This document shows positions 14,601-29,600 of a stretch of 64,000 nucleotides of DNA, one piece after another. Origin of the DNA: Micromussa lordhowensis (lineage: Eukaryota; Cnidaria; Anthozoa; Scleractinia; Lobophylliidae); the NCBI GenBank assembly GCA_964020085.1, contig OZ026601.1:2160401-2224400 (forward strand), in the 5' to 3' direction. Each line of letters opens with the position of its first letter. The stretch's first letter is position 1. Below the pieces are notes generated by a model. It was not told the DNA's origin and did not search any database. It was given only the letters and a program-made list of their open reading frames with translations. A program made the translations under genes and the position numbers.

Positions 14601-17600
14601 AGCTCTGTAAACTGGCGTTGTCTTATCATTATGCTTGCTTGTCTTGTTCTGTGTTCAGCTCTGTAAACTGGCCTTGTCTTATCATTTTGTTATCAGGGAA
14701 CTCGAGGCCCTCCTGGATTACAAGGTCCACCAGGACTTCCAGGATCACCGGTAAGTTCAATTGTGTGCCACTGATCTAGTAAGTGATCTGATGTTTTGCG
14801 ATAATTTAAAGTTTTTCAAACCACAATTTCAATCGATTTTTTCGTTGTGGCCATTTGAAGTAGAGAGGTTGCCCTTGTGGGAAAGTTTTTGCAAGTCAGA
14901 GTATTAGTAAATAAAGTTGTTTCGCATTTGCACATGGTTTGGACAAAAACCCCCAGAGAGGCAAGGCCTTATATATTGGATTTTGTATGGATCCCATGGT
15001 CCGATGAGGACTTATGATAGTGATTACTGTAGAGAGGTGGCCATGACAGAGATGTGCCCTGATAGGTACAGTAGAAGTTCGAGTAAAGCAGTCAGTAAAG
15101 CGACTAGGAGCTACTAGCAGTGTACTCCTCTAAATAATCTCAATAGCATTCTATAGAGGTCTTTCTTGTCAAAGACCAGGAAGCACTTGACTTAATTGTA
15201 CCACTTATCTGGAGTACAGTACAGTTCACTAACCATTACGTGACTGCACCTCTCTGTCATGTGTGTCAAAGACATGCCCAGTTGAACCTCATGATTTTAA
15301 ACTAAGGGGAAAAGAAAAACAGTTCAAAATAGTGGGGACTCCAAATAACCTGGTCAGCATTAGCAGTGGAAATACATATACATGTATGGACCGTAAATTT
15401 TGATGAAAAATGATGTGTTGTGATGAAAATGCCAAATGTTAATTTCCCCGCTGTATTCTGACATACATGTACATGATGGTGATAATCATTCAGCTCTTCT
15501 ATGAACAGAATTTTATATTAACAGGGTTCATTTTAGGTCAAGGGAAACAAATATCAGTTCAAAATTGTGGTGAGCTCAAATTAACTGAGTTGGATTCATA
15601 AGCTCAACTAAAGAGCCTAAAGTAAATGACAAAACGTACAAACTAAGGCAATCCAAGGGAAATGGATTTGAATTGAAAAGAACCAAGTTTGAATTAACAC
15701 GACAAGACTGTAAACTGCTTAAAATTATGAAATGTATTTTTAGGGAGAGAAAGGACCAGAAGGACCTAAAGGTGTTGACGGATTCAAAGGCGACACAGGA
15801 TTCATTGGGAGGAAAGGCCCCAAGGGAGTCCTGGGTGATATCGGAAGAAAGGTGCTGTTTCGTTCATAATTAACTTAAAGGTGTTGCTTTGATCACTAGA
15901 CAATTTTTCTTGGCACTTTTCTTGGCACTTTTCTTGCAGTCAACCCTTGGACACACAAGCTAACTCATACCCCCACCATGGTACAAGAGGGAAGGTGGAT
16001 GGAACCCCCCTCTTGGTTTTCATTCTGTTAAGGCAGAGCAAAATAAATATACATTGATTAGATAGCCCTGAGCTTGCTAGATACAAGATGATGACCATTT
16101 TTGTTGGTTATGATGTCATACTATTACTATGTCAAATGACGTCATGCGATTTCACTTTATTTTTAAAAAGTCACAAAATAAACCCAAAATGAAGCCAGTC
16201 TAATGCTTACGAAATGTGCAAATTCATGAATTTCCATAATTTGATGAAGAAAACTTGAAAAAACTACAGAATTATCTTTAAAGAGTGGAATTTTGGTCAG
16301 ACCTACATGAATTTGATGGTTGCTATGCTGACATGAAAAATGATGAACACATGTAATTCACATATCAAAATGTCTACAGAGAATGAAGGAACAGCAACTG
16401 AAAGTTTCAGCCCCTCAGAAGACTTAAAGAAAACTTGTACATCAGAGGGTTAAATTGTAATTTTGTGACACAAAAAAATTAATTACCTACATCCCTGGTT
16501 GACACATTTATTGCCCAAAGTAGAATCAAGGCCTACTTTTTGCTGAAAAAAAAAAACACCATAAAAAATTGCAAGCCAGGTTTCAGAAGGGTGTTTCATG
16601 TGGCAGCGAACATTACATGTAACTTGTCTTGAAGATCTTGATTAAAGTTTTGAAATTGCCTTTTTAATGTTGAGCAAAATGAACAAACGCATCAAATAAA
16701 CAGAAACAAACAGGGAATATTGTCTGAAATGCTCCAAAGTTGTTTTGGTTCCTGTGTGAATTTAAGATATGCATGTGTTTAAGATATGCATGTGTTATAA
16801 ACTAAAAGCTTACACAGGTAGACTGTAGTAATAGGCAAAGAGATTCCACAAAAATTGCAATCATTTTCGGTGCATTCTGTATGTTGACAAATGAAATCTG
16901 TTGTTCCATCACTATTTTAATGGTCACTGCAGTTAATCGTTTTCTCATGATTTCTCCTTATTTTTAGGGTGCTGCTGGTTTCCCCGGTACCCCAGGAAAA
17001 AATGGCACTGATGTATGTATTTATAGTTTCACATTTTACACTGAAATGATGTCATTAACAAGTTTACTTAATTGTCACTTGAAAATTTTGCTTTAAGCCT
17101 ACAACAATTAACACATTCGTGAATGGAACTCGTGGTGCAAGCATGAAGGCCCAACATGTACAGTATATACTTGCAGGATTTTTCAACACCGCACCCTGCC
17201 ATTATTTTTAGCTAATAATCCTGCCACCCCATCCCACTCAGAATGTTTATAATCCAATCCTGCCTGGTTAGAGCTGCAGTTCTCTGCATAACGTCCATAA
17301 CTTGAGATTTTCTGCATCCCACCTGTCAAACTGAGAAACTCTGGCTCTCATTGAAGAAGTTTTAAATGCATTCCACTATTAAAGTTTCTTGTCATCCCAT
17401 ATCCTGCCTACAGCTTTATTCTTGTCCTGCATGCATACTGCCAAACCTATTTTGCACCCTAGCCTCAAGCACGTTACAACAGTGACATCAGACAGTGAAG
17501 TTGTTGTGAATTGGCTCTAACAGCTACACATTTAATAATTATTTCTATAAGAAATAGAAAACATGTACAGTGTTTGTGGAAGTTTGGGAGAACAAGAAAT

Positions 17601-20600
17601 GCTGTGTTGTATTTCCACAGCTTTTTCAAGCTTTCCCAAACTTCCACTTGTGTTTCTATAACTCAATAGAAACACAGAGAACACATAAGCTATAATTTCT
17701 TTTAGAAAATTCTGTGATGAAAAAGAAAATACTAACTTGAATGTTTACTTCGTTCATCAAAATGTCAATTCTCTTCACATAGACGCCCTCATTATGTCAA
17801 TGTCAGCGTGTGCTAATAATTTCTTTGTTTCTATCAAGCTATAACATATAGATAGGAGCCTGCGCACGCTCTGATTGGTCAAAAACCCATGTTTTGTCAG
17901 AGTATATAACATAGAAAAAGCCTTTTTTATTGTTTTGTGTGTGTAAAATCTATATCATAAAGCAAATGAAGAAGCCTAATCCATGTATTACACTGTGATA
18001 AAACACTGCGGACATTTGAGAACACTCGAGAAATGTAGAAAACACTCGCCTGCGGCTTGTGTTTTCTACATTTCCCTCGTGTTCGCAAATGCCCGTCGTG
18101 TTTTATCACAGTGTAATACAAAGATTAGGCTTCTTTATTTGTTAAATAAAGCAATAAAGCAATCAGTGTACATACTATTTTCTTTGGGCTACTTTCTAAA
18201 GTCTGTTTTTCTTTCCTAACTTTCCCCACCTGCCATTCATGAAGACGTACTGATTATAATGTGCCTATGGCTTTTCATTACTAGGGAGCACCCGGTGATC
18301 AGGGAGCGACAGGGCCTGATGGGCCTCCAGGAGCACCAGTAAGTCACAGACACACCAACAACTGTGTCCAATTAAAGAGCCATATGCATATCCACCTTGT
18401 CAAATTTTAGGCCTTTTTTTTCTGGCTCTGATTATCCTCAATCTCGGTAAATTAGCTACAAATTACATTATTTTTTAACACTGCATGACCTGGACTTTTT
18501 TCACTTGTTTGCGCATCTTTGGAAGAAAATCTACCTGGTTGTTTACTTCGGTTATTGTGACGTGAAACACGACATGTGAGTTTGAGCAAGGACCAAAGGA
18601 AATACTATCAAACAGAAAAGAGATATGATGGTCTAAGTGCTCTTTTAAAATACCTTGCATCCCAGTGCAAGGTGGTGGTTGAGAGGCATCATAAAACCTT
18701 AAGTTAGAGAAGCAAAATATGTACTGATGTTCGAGCAAAAATAAAATTGAATTATCACTGTTTAAGTCAGAGTAAGAATCATCTCTTGAGAAAGGATCAA
18801 CACTGCAAATTTTAATTTGATCTGAAAACACTGCATGGATAAAGAGCCTCTCAGTGGGTTTGCAGTTTATCTATTTTTGTTTATGTTATGTAATTAATAT
18901 GTAAAATTACAATTTTTCTATTCTAGGGACCTCTTGGACCGCCAGGAGCTGCCGGTGCAGCTGGTGCCCCTGTAAGTTAACATTTTTCACATTAATTTTT
19001 ACAAATCAGAGATAATCATACTAAATGCCTTATTGAATGGTTTAAAAATAACACGCATGAATATTGGGCAAAGTTTGGTAGTGTTAAATTGGATCCCCAT
19101 TGGGGTGAGGAGAAATGTGAGAAACAATAAAATAACAAATGAATTTATTAAATCCTTTCTCACATGCTCATCCCAGGAATAATTATTAAATATTGAACAA
19201 TTATTATTTCAATTTTAAGCCATTAAACAGGGATCCATATTTGCAGTCATTGGGTTATCCAAGATGACTAAAAAATTGTAAGGATGACCAAAACAATATG
19301 AAAACTCGTCCACTGGACAATTTCGGAAAATTTCTTGTCTTTTCACTTGTCTGACATCCATTTGGAACATTTAGAAAACAGAGAAAGATTTGAAGCTTTC
19401 TTTCACAATAAAATCATTAATTTGGTCCACCATCCTGGATGATGTGCTATTCTCCATGAATGAAATCAGGATTGCAGGCTCAATTTTCATTTTGTCAACC
19501 CTGCTCTGTGTACCGGCCATGTCTATACGTAGTGCAATATCGGATTTAGTAATATCGACAAGCCAGAATACGAGGAGGAAGAGCAAATTAAAGCATTCCT
19601 TTCAACCTTCACGGCAGTCAAAGAGGGTTTGGTTTTCCTTTGTACCTGGGCAGGTACAAATGTCGGATCGGATCAACTCTGATCGCTGATCTGAATAAGG
19701 ATAGCACCGATTGTTGTATGCCTCATTCTTGAAGAGGTGCTATTCTTATTCAAATCAGCGATCCGAGTTGATCCGGGCTGACTTTTGTACCTGGATTTTC
19801 TGTCTGTCAACTGCTGCAACTACGGACAGAGAAAAGTGTCTTGATCAAGGGGACAACATTTCAACCCGACTGGTTGTTGAGCCTGGATCTCCAGATCCAT
19901 AATCCAGCAACTATTGGTAACCTATGGCTTGCATATTGGATTGATTATACATGTAAGAAGCATTTATGATACTGATAATATTTCATTCATAGGGACCCCA
20001 AGGTGTCCAGGGATCAGCTGGTGTACCTGGTGCTGCCGGGGAGAAAGGAGCCACAGGTGACCCAGGTGTTGAGGGAGAAAGGGGAAAACAGGTCAGTTAA
20101 CATTATCATTGTTAATTAAAATGAATGATACAATTGACTTAATAATTTAATCACTTATAGTTAATAGTGTCATTTATTCAAATTTCAGCAGCATATTTTT
20201 TGAAAATGATATAAATTGCATTGGTAATAATTAGGTTGGTCTTAAAACAACTTACTTATGATTGACGTTTTCTTTTAATATCCAGGGTTTACCAGGACGA
20301 AGAGGTGCACAGGGTCCCCAGGGAGAAAGAGGAACTGATGTAAGTAATGCCGCACCCTTAAACGGTTCCTATTAAATTAATTTATTGTCAATAATTATTG
20401 AAAACTACATGTAAACTGTTTTTTTTACTGTGACAAGCTCTTGCCTCTTCTTAAGTGCCAGTATACATGACTTGACATGTAACAGAACAAAATAATTGCC
20501 AACGAGCCAGCCGAGCGTCTTCGCTCGGCTGGCGAGGCGGCAGAGAATAGTGCCGCTCGAGAATGGCGTATGCGAAAAAATTCTCGATCGAGCTCCGAAA

Positions 20601-23351
20601 GTGTAACTGTAAGGTGTAAGATGGCTCAGTTTGAGGCAATTGCAAGGACGGAACTATTGCTATTGTAGTTTTTAGCCAATCAGGAGGCACGTTACATCTA
20701 GACTTGTCTCGTGGAATATCATTGTTTTCTTTGCTGTTGTGTTTATCCAACTGTGAACAATTCATATCAAACCAGCGTGTTTCCTCTCTCACTTTATCGA
20801 AATGAAAGTTCAATTGGGGAGCGTACCCTTTACAAAACTCTTCTTCTAATTCGAATATTCAGGAAAACTGTTAGACAAGAGCAAATCCAAGACACAAAAT
20901 TGACATGAAAACGAACCAGCGCGTGTGTCCACCACGGAATTGAACGAGCGTGTTCATGAATCGAAACAGTGTATTCCTTCTCTGTTTACCTATATCGAAC
21001 TGAAAGTTCCATCGGGCAGCTTTTTTGGAAAGATTGTGTTCACCAGTCGAAGCACTAGTCAGAGCAAATCCAGTGTTGAAATCTAGCATATCGAACTGAA
21101 GGTTGAGTCGGCAGTGTTTCCGAACAGAACTGAACGAGCGTGTTTATCATACAGTCGAATCCAGTGTTCAAAACACAAATTGGATCTGTTTTGCGACAGA
21201 ATTAAACGAGTCGTGTTCATCAATCAAACTAGCGTGTTCACTTTCAGTTTGACTTTGCCCATCATATTGAACTGAAAGTTCGACCGAGCAGCGATACATT
21301 CCAATACTCTTGATATTCAGGGATTGCGTGACGAACGTTACCTGCCGGTAAACGTGTTATAATTTTCTCTCGGTAATGTTTGCAACAGAAGAGAACCAAA
21401 AATCCGTTATGCTGTATTAATAAACCCCTTATTATAGCACAAATTATTCGCTCGTTGGCACTCTATCGATAGGTATACCTAGTTGTGAATAAAGTTACGC
21501 TAATGTTCCATATCCGGGGAATTTTTGCATGAAGCATTTCCATAATTAAGTGATAACTCATTGCTCATCTCTTGTAGGGTGCCCCTGGTAAAGATGGCGA
21601 GGAAGGGCAGAAAGGAGCGCAGGTAAAACAAGAACAACAACATTTATAGAATATTATTCTCTTTTAGCTGTTATTTAGAGTGAAAAATCACTCCACCAAC
21701 AAATCTGACATAAATTGTTTTCTATTTTTTAATTAAGGGTGATACTGGACCGATCGGACCACAGGGATTACCAGGCGCCCCAGGACAACCGGTATGATAA
21801 CAAACAATATCGTGAACTTGTGATAAACAAAATCAGACTCCTGCTGTGCAGCCGTCCGATTTTGTTATCACTCGTATGATATGTAAAATATAATGAGCAG
21901 TACTGCCCTGATGGATTATTGCTCCCAGTCACGAAACATACCACAAATAGATAAAGGGCCATGAGGTTTATATATGGTTGATATTTTCCTGTACGGTTCC
22001 ATAAGCTCGCTCATTATTCCCCAGTATGGGTGTAAGCTTGGCTCTAACTAACCATCTAGTGTCAGGTAATTAATTCCTGCTAGTCAAACATGACTTACAT
22101 ATCCATGTAATTGTCTTTAATTGTGAATGGAAGCCCCTTCCTTCAAAAAAGACTAATTGTTTGTATGTCAGTAATTGTGTCCCTTCCTTGAGCCAACAAA
22201 ATGGCAAAGCAAATTTACTGTCAACACTTGAGTGAAAAATGATCCACTTGAGAATTACGTATACGTAATACTATATGTATACTATGCATATAAATTGGGA
22301 AAAGCCTAATTTAAACCAACAAGTTCATCACGTCAACCTGACCCTTACACTTTAGGCTTTATGTTCTTTCACACTCTGTAACTCATTCAAATATTTTTGT
22401 CACTTAGTGTTAATTAATTATGTATGTTTCGCCTAGTAGTTATAAAGTCCAACGATTTTTCAAACATTATGTAACTGAAGATGATGTTGGCAACATCGAA
22501 ACATGTCTTTCAAATTAAAACATGTTGTAACGTTCTTAAGAATCACTTCCAACACTGATGAAAACTGCTTTCATCGCAAATTACTTTGAACACTAAGTGA
22601 AAATTGCTCTACTATCAAATGACTTTAACACTGACAAGTGAAAACTACTTTTAGTTGCACTATGAAATTCTCATTCATTCCCAAGTTGTTGTTTTTTAAT
22701 TACTACAGGGCAAGCCTGGTGAGGATGGAGCCTTTGGGCCGCCAGGAGCACAGGTATGTATGAAAAACAATGTATGAAAAACAATGTATGAAAAACAATG
22801 TATGAAAAAAGGATTAATATGTTTTGTGACATTTTCCCAGTGTGTATAAAATTAAAGTTAATTACAACTTTGGTGAGTTTATAACAAGCTCCTGTGACCA
22901 TACGTACTGAAACTTGATATTATCATTTGCGATTTATCATCTGCAGTGCAGTCCCTTAGTTATGTCAGTTTGCTTATCAAGTTTCAAACAATAAAATCCC
23001 TACTCACGTGCAAAACAAAGGAAACTGAGCTTGACCATTTTCAGGGAGTAGCTTATCCTAATCTTTGTTCATAGCTGCATATACAGTACAATGTACTGTC
23101 AAGATTGCCATCAAGTCCATTAAGTTAAAATGTATATTTTTTGTTTAATTTAGGGTGAGACTGGATCATCAGGACCTCCTGGCCTTCCTGGTGAGAGTGG
23201 AGAAAGGGTATGTAGACCTTAAAGGGCACATGCACAACAGAGTGAAAATATTTGTTGTTGTCAGACAAATGTTTTTGTAATTTTGTAATTGGAAAATATT
23301 CAACTTAGTACACTATTGTTCTCTTGTCACTGTGTTGCAATGATAATGACA

Positions 23352-23388
<37 letters not shown>

Positions 23389-26300
23389 CAACAACGTGCG
23401 ATTGTTGATTCTGCATTTTAGGGTGATGCAGGCCCTCAGGGTGAACCAGGGCCACGAGGCCCCCAAGGACGGCAAGTAAGTCAAATTGTAATCTCTACGT
23501 TTCCCACCAATTAACACAGTAACTGTTAACCAACCACAGCTGTCCATTCCTGTTTAATAAAGGGTGGTATTCTGTGATTTAGCTTGGATGTCTTGAATAT
23601 ACAACTTTTTGCAAAGTTGAAAAAACTTCAATCTGTAGATAGGGTTTAGAGCCACCTTAAATTTTCAAAAGTTTGAATTGCCTCTGAATCCCATCTATAG
23701 AATTTGTTTAAACTTTGCAAAAAGTTGTATCCTAACGTGCTAATCGCAATTCAGTAATAAAAAGTGGGTTTAACCTAGCCATTTTTTTAAATTACTAAAA
23801 CTAAAAATTAAGGTTATTTTTAACAGGTTGTATTGTTGCCATAATGGTATCCTAATTTACACCATGATAATGACCATGTTGTTTACCAATGATTGGGCAA
23901 CTGAATAAATAGTAATATCAGTTGATAAGTACTGTAGTTGTAGTAATGATCTGTGAAAAGAAAAGTGCTGAAAGTGCTGGAAACTCTCTTGGCCATTCCT
24001 TGGGAAAAATCCAAATGTGAGTTGGAAATGCTCTAATAACATGAGGAAGCAATCTTATTGGAGGAGGGGGTTATAATTTAATTATAATATCTATCCTAAA
24101 CTCACTTATGTGGAGAATATAGAGGTTGAAATGTTGTGTGAATGAAGATTTCAACATTTTCACTAGCTAGAATATTAGATTCAATCATAACATTTTTTCC
24201 AGGGAAGGCGAGGCAAGCAAGGAGCAGTGGGGGCAACTGGTGAACAAGGACCTCCGGTGAGGAGAAATAAAACAGCTTGCTTGCAAGAAACTCAGCTATA
24301 TACAGTAGTTTGCATTTATATCGTTTAAGGTTGCCTGGAACATTTTATTGAACCAAGGGCTAAGGGAGAACACCTACTGTATACATGTAGACAAATTTAA
24401 TTGTACAGGATTCTTTTGATCAGAAAAGGTTAAATTGTAGTATTCTGGCCAGCTGTGTTAGATCTTAATCAGTCTACCAATGGAGTTAAGTGAAATAAAC
24501 AGGTTTGATTTTTGATTTTTCGAACACAAAAGGCCTGATGTTTGACCACATTTTCAAACAGCAAGATAAGAGTGCAAATACAACCCTTAGCAGAGTACCA
24601 GTATTTTCAGGTGTATGAACCTAAAACTATGGGGAAAACAGAGAAATAAATCATAAAAATCTGTGCTAATTAATAATTAAGATCAGATATCCAAACACCA
24701 CCACGGTCGTGATTTCCTTTGTTGAAACTTGATGAATTAATGAGTTTGAGAGATGTTTATCTCACTCAAGGGTGCAAAAAATGAAATATGATTTTGTTTG
24801 ACTTGACCAACACTACTAACACTGCATCTCATTGTTTGTCGTTAGGGTGGACGAGGTCCTCCCGGAGCTGCTGGAGCTGCGGGACTTCCAGGCCAAGATG
24901 TATGTTAACATGAAAATAATTATAACAAGATCAGTTCAACGGCACTCCGTAAATCCTTACAAATTAATTTTGTAATACAGCAATGATAGTTGATTCTCGA
25001 TTTTCATATGATTTTCCAAAATTAAAAACTACCAATCCTTTTGAAGACTCCCTAAAAACTTGACGATTTTCAACATTTAAGCTCGACAGCTGGTTCTTGA
25101 TCATTTTTTTTACAGAGGGCATTAAATTTCCATGTTTATGCGTTGTGTGACATTAAACCGGTGGCCTGTGAAAATAGGCTCTTGTGTAGGTCGTACCGAA
25201 CAGTTCTTGCCCTAGACGAATTATTACTTTCAATGCGTTGGAACTCTAGAGTAATAATTTTTCATTTCAAAACTCAGTGACAGATGTTTATGTTATTTTA
25301 TGGCTGGCCGTCAGAAGGGCACCAACATGGCATCTCCATACAAAGCTCTATAAACTTGGGTAAAATACTTTTCCGAATACCGCGTGAATGAAAAACCCCA
25401 CAGACCAAAATCTTTACTAGGTTGTTTATATATCAATATCTATCATATCCCAGGTTCTTGACTTAATTAATTGAATGGTTAAGATATATATTTTTGGTGG
25501 CATGCAAACCAGCAACAGTTACAAGTTTTCAAAAAATTAGAAAACAAACTGTTATAGCGGAACAAGCAAATTAAAGTGAAAGAGTTGAATTAATGGGATA
25601 GAGTTGTTGTTTAAAGTAGGTTTTTCCCTGTGAATCTGCTGGAATTCCTTTATCATCACTTAGAATTTAGTGGTTGCAATCTTTTGTTTGCCAGTTAGTA
25701 GCCATCTGTAACACAAATCTTGATTTGAACTGGTTAGTAGCCATCTGTAACACAAATCTTGATTTGAACAGGGTGCTGGAGGAGAACCAGGAACCAATGG
25801 CCGAGACGGACAAAAGGGAGAACGGGTACAGGATATTGATGGCTTTGACATGTTTTTATCTGTTTTGTGTATTTACTCATTTCTAGTGTATTAATGACTC
25901 TGATGTATGAATTCAGATTAGCTTAATATTGTTTTGTCACCATTATTGGCAAGGTCGGGGAATTTTGTCAAACCAAGGCAAGGTCTGCAGCCAAATGAGT
26001 TTAAATTTCAAACATTCGTCAGCAATGTGCAGGTCCACAAAATTTCCATATCCACACCAAGGATAGTCATTGGAAATTCTGAGGGTGGGAGGTCAGAATA
26101 GCCAAATTTTAAAATGCAAAACTGTGTGAAGCTTAACTGGACGTTCCAATGTGAGGGGGGTACAAACCCAAATAACCATCCTTGGTGCAGGTATGGATAC
26201 TTTCTGGAACCACACAATAATTATTTCTTGGAAATACTTAAGAACAAATACACACGTTGCTTTCCACATGTCTTGCCTCAATAGGAGGTAGCGTGGCCGA

Positions 26301-26610
26301 GTGGTTTAGGTCGCTGGTGTTGTAATCTGGAGGTCCCAGGTTCAAGGCCTCTACCCTGTCACTAGCGGGATTTGTTTCTCGGTAGTCCCGAGTTCAAATC
26401 CTCAGTCACACTTTGTAAATAGCCAACTGGTCTGACTCCTGCCAGTTGGGATTTTTAACTACAGTGGAGTCCCGCTTTTCAAACCTCGAAGGGAAATGAG
26501 AATTGGTTCGAAAAATCGGATAGTTCAAGAAATCGGGGTCAAAATTGCAGTGTTCGACTAGCTGAGGAAGGGAAAGAAGGTTTGGTTCATTGTAAACTAG
26601 ATAAGCTTAA

Positions 26611-26641
<31 letters not shown>

Positions 26642-29600
26642 AATAAGATTGTCAGGTGCAGGCAGCTCATTTCAAACTGTGTTTAACAGGGTCCTGATGG
26701 TGTGCCAGGTGAAGATGGTTTATCTGGTCCAAGGGTGAGTGTCAAAATGTCACTTAAATAATAATGGCTAGTGTCTTTGGCCTGCAATATGTGTCAAGGC
26801 TTCAGTTAATTACAAAGGCCTGCAATGCATGCAAAGAGCCATCTCTTTGCATGCTATCTGCACTCGTTGCAGTCTCATCGTGGCCACTATTCAAAGGCCT
26901 ACAATACAAGAAAAATCCTTCAGCTAGCATAGCTCATGACCAACATTGCAGGCCTATGATGGCTCTTTTCATAGGGCCAGATTGGGTATAAAAGGGTATG
27001 ATTATTGAATCATGTTATGTGCAATTTTAAGGTCTGGAAAGTTTTGGTGATTGTCTTTCTGAGAATTTTTAACTCAAATACTTACATGTAATAAGAACTT
27101 GACTTGTAGTTCTGAAACTTGCTTTTCCTGTTTGTGAACAGGGAGCTCCCGGAGCGCCAGGCGATCCCGGATCTGACGGACGAGATGGCGAGAAGGTTGG
27201 CAACTCATTCCTACACTTTTCTATTTCTAAGCCGTGTGGATCATTGTGAAATCTGTTCACTCGTTGTTGGCAATTGAGGACAGTCCTCACACTAAACAAA
27301 ATGTTTGACCAGTTTCCTGGGCTCATCAAATCATATGTAAAAGTTTTTAAACTTGCTGCAAGCAAATGACCTTTTTGAATAAGTAAAAAGTTTGGAAGCA
27401 GGATTCTGTTTTTTTTCAACTTTATATGTGGTGTGTCTTTCTCCTAAGTTCCTAGTAAAAATGCTATTAAAATATTTCTACAGTGCCAGTTTCCCTAAAG
27501 TTCAAAGGTGCTGAGAACACATGCAGGTCTTAAATTTTGGATTATCAGAATTAATGAAAACATGACCTACTTGTAATCAAAAAACATTCTTTGAAAACAG
27601 TTAAAAATACTTTTTAAAAAGGGAAGTTTAAAGTTTATTTTTCAAAACTGGTGCTCAATTGCAGTTTGTTATTATCTTGGATTGAAGAGTGCCACATGGT
27701 TTTAGTGCTATTTGTTGCCAAACGTTTCAAAGGAAACTCTTAACTATAACTCAATATGGGTATTTTGGCTGGACCATGTCTTCTCCAAAATACAAACTGT
27801 CATACCTCGACCAAACTTGCCTGATGTGCTGCTAAAGCATTAAAATACAACTACAATTAGGTACTAACCGTATCAAAATTCAGCCATGTGACCATATTGA
27901 CCATATTTAACAAGGAATGTGTAGCGGTTTTATCAACGGACATGAGCAAAGCATTCGCCTCGCTGCATCAAGCCCTTATGATTAAGAAACTTGAGGCCTA
28001 CGGATTCTCTGACATGTCCTTACAACTAATGCGTTCCTACTTCACTGAGCGACAAAACTGCGTCAAAATTAACGGAGTGACAAGCACGTGGAGATAACAG
28101 TTAAGGGGCTGCCCGCAAGGCTCATCGCTAGGTCCGTTACTATGGAACATTTTTCAAAATGACTTGCCTTTAAACGTACATATCAGTAACTTGTTCATGT
28201 ATGCTGACGACCATCAGGTCTATCAAAGTGGATCTGATATCACAACTATAATCTCCGAACTCACAAATGAAGCGGAAAATGTATCACGTTGGTACAGGGC
28301 AAATCTTCTCCATGCCAACCCGAAAAAATATCAAGTTTTAGTAATGACGCCTCGAAACGTTGACAAGGAAGCAAAGGACGAATGTATTCTTGTCATCGAT
28401 AATCAAAAACTCAAACCAACAGCTAATTTAAGAATTCTTGTAGTAAACATAGATGACAAGCTTAGTTTCACTGAACACATAAGTGACATCTGTAAAAAAG
28501 TGAGTGAAAATATAGGGGTGCTAGCAAGATTATGCAATCTAATCTCAAGCAAGACCAAACTTCAACTTTATCTATCGGCAATTCTTCCTCATCTGACGTA
28601 TTGCCAAACTGTATGGCATTTTTGTAAGCAATCTGAGAGGAGAAAATTGGAGAGGCTGCAAGAACGTACTCTAAGAGTAATTTACAACTGCAGGACAGAT
28701 ACTTACGAAGACCTTCTACGACGTGCAAAGTTTCCCTCTCTTTATAATAGGAGGCTTCAAGAGATTGTGACTTTAATGTATAAAGTTAGAAATGGCTTGG
28801 CCCCAGACTATATATGTGAACTTTTCAGTTTTAAAAACAAAGTGTACTCCCTAAGAAATGCAGATTTTGATGTACCTCGCTACTCAACAGTAAGATACGG
28901 AAAACACTCTATAAGATATCTGGGCCCATATCTTTGGTCCAGACTATCCCCAAGTGATCGGCAGCAACCATCGCTGGACAATTTCAGACGGAACATTAGG
29001 AAGAAAGACCTGGCTTCTCTTGTTGAGGGTACATGCAGCAACTGTGTTTTATGCACATATTAAATATGATTTTCTTTGAAATAAGAGATATTTAAATATG
29101 TAGATAGTTTTTTTATGAAACTTCTTAACAAAAGATTGTAAACTTTAAAAACTTTTTAACACTCGAGATTTTCCTATTTTAATTTTACTTTGTAGCCCGA
29201 ATGTTATTTTAGTGTCCACAATTAGTTCACATTGAGCTAAATACTCAGACACTTAAATAAAGTTCATTCATTCATTCATTGGGCTAGTGACTTCATACCA
29301 CAGGATACCAGGGCAATAGACATGTCCTTGATCGGCTAATTGCAAATTTGGGAACAGTAACCAAACATTATTGCTCAACTGTCCAAGTACTTGACGACCA
29401 TACTGCAACCCCTTACTGACAAATCAAGACGCAAACTGCAATCTACAGAGAACTTTATTGACGCTATTAAGACAGTACAGATACCCGACGATTACAAACT
29501 TGTGTCTTTTGATGTGAAATCACTGTTCACCAGTATTCCACTTCAATTGGCTTTACAGTGTACCGAGACCGCTATCCAACAATCTACCGTTGAATTACCG

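Noticed and set aside
18475..18831. 118-codon open frame on the - strand in collagen intron 12
   Set aside because: No recognisable domain, no splice partner, and the region shows no sign of coding conservation by eye. It could be a chance frame or an unrecognised repeat fragment.
20451..20813. 120-codon open frame on the - strand in intron 15
   Set aside because: No domain recognised, and it overlaps the palindrome and degenerate array; treated as chance.
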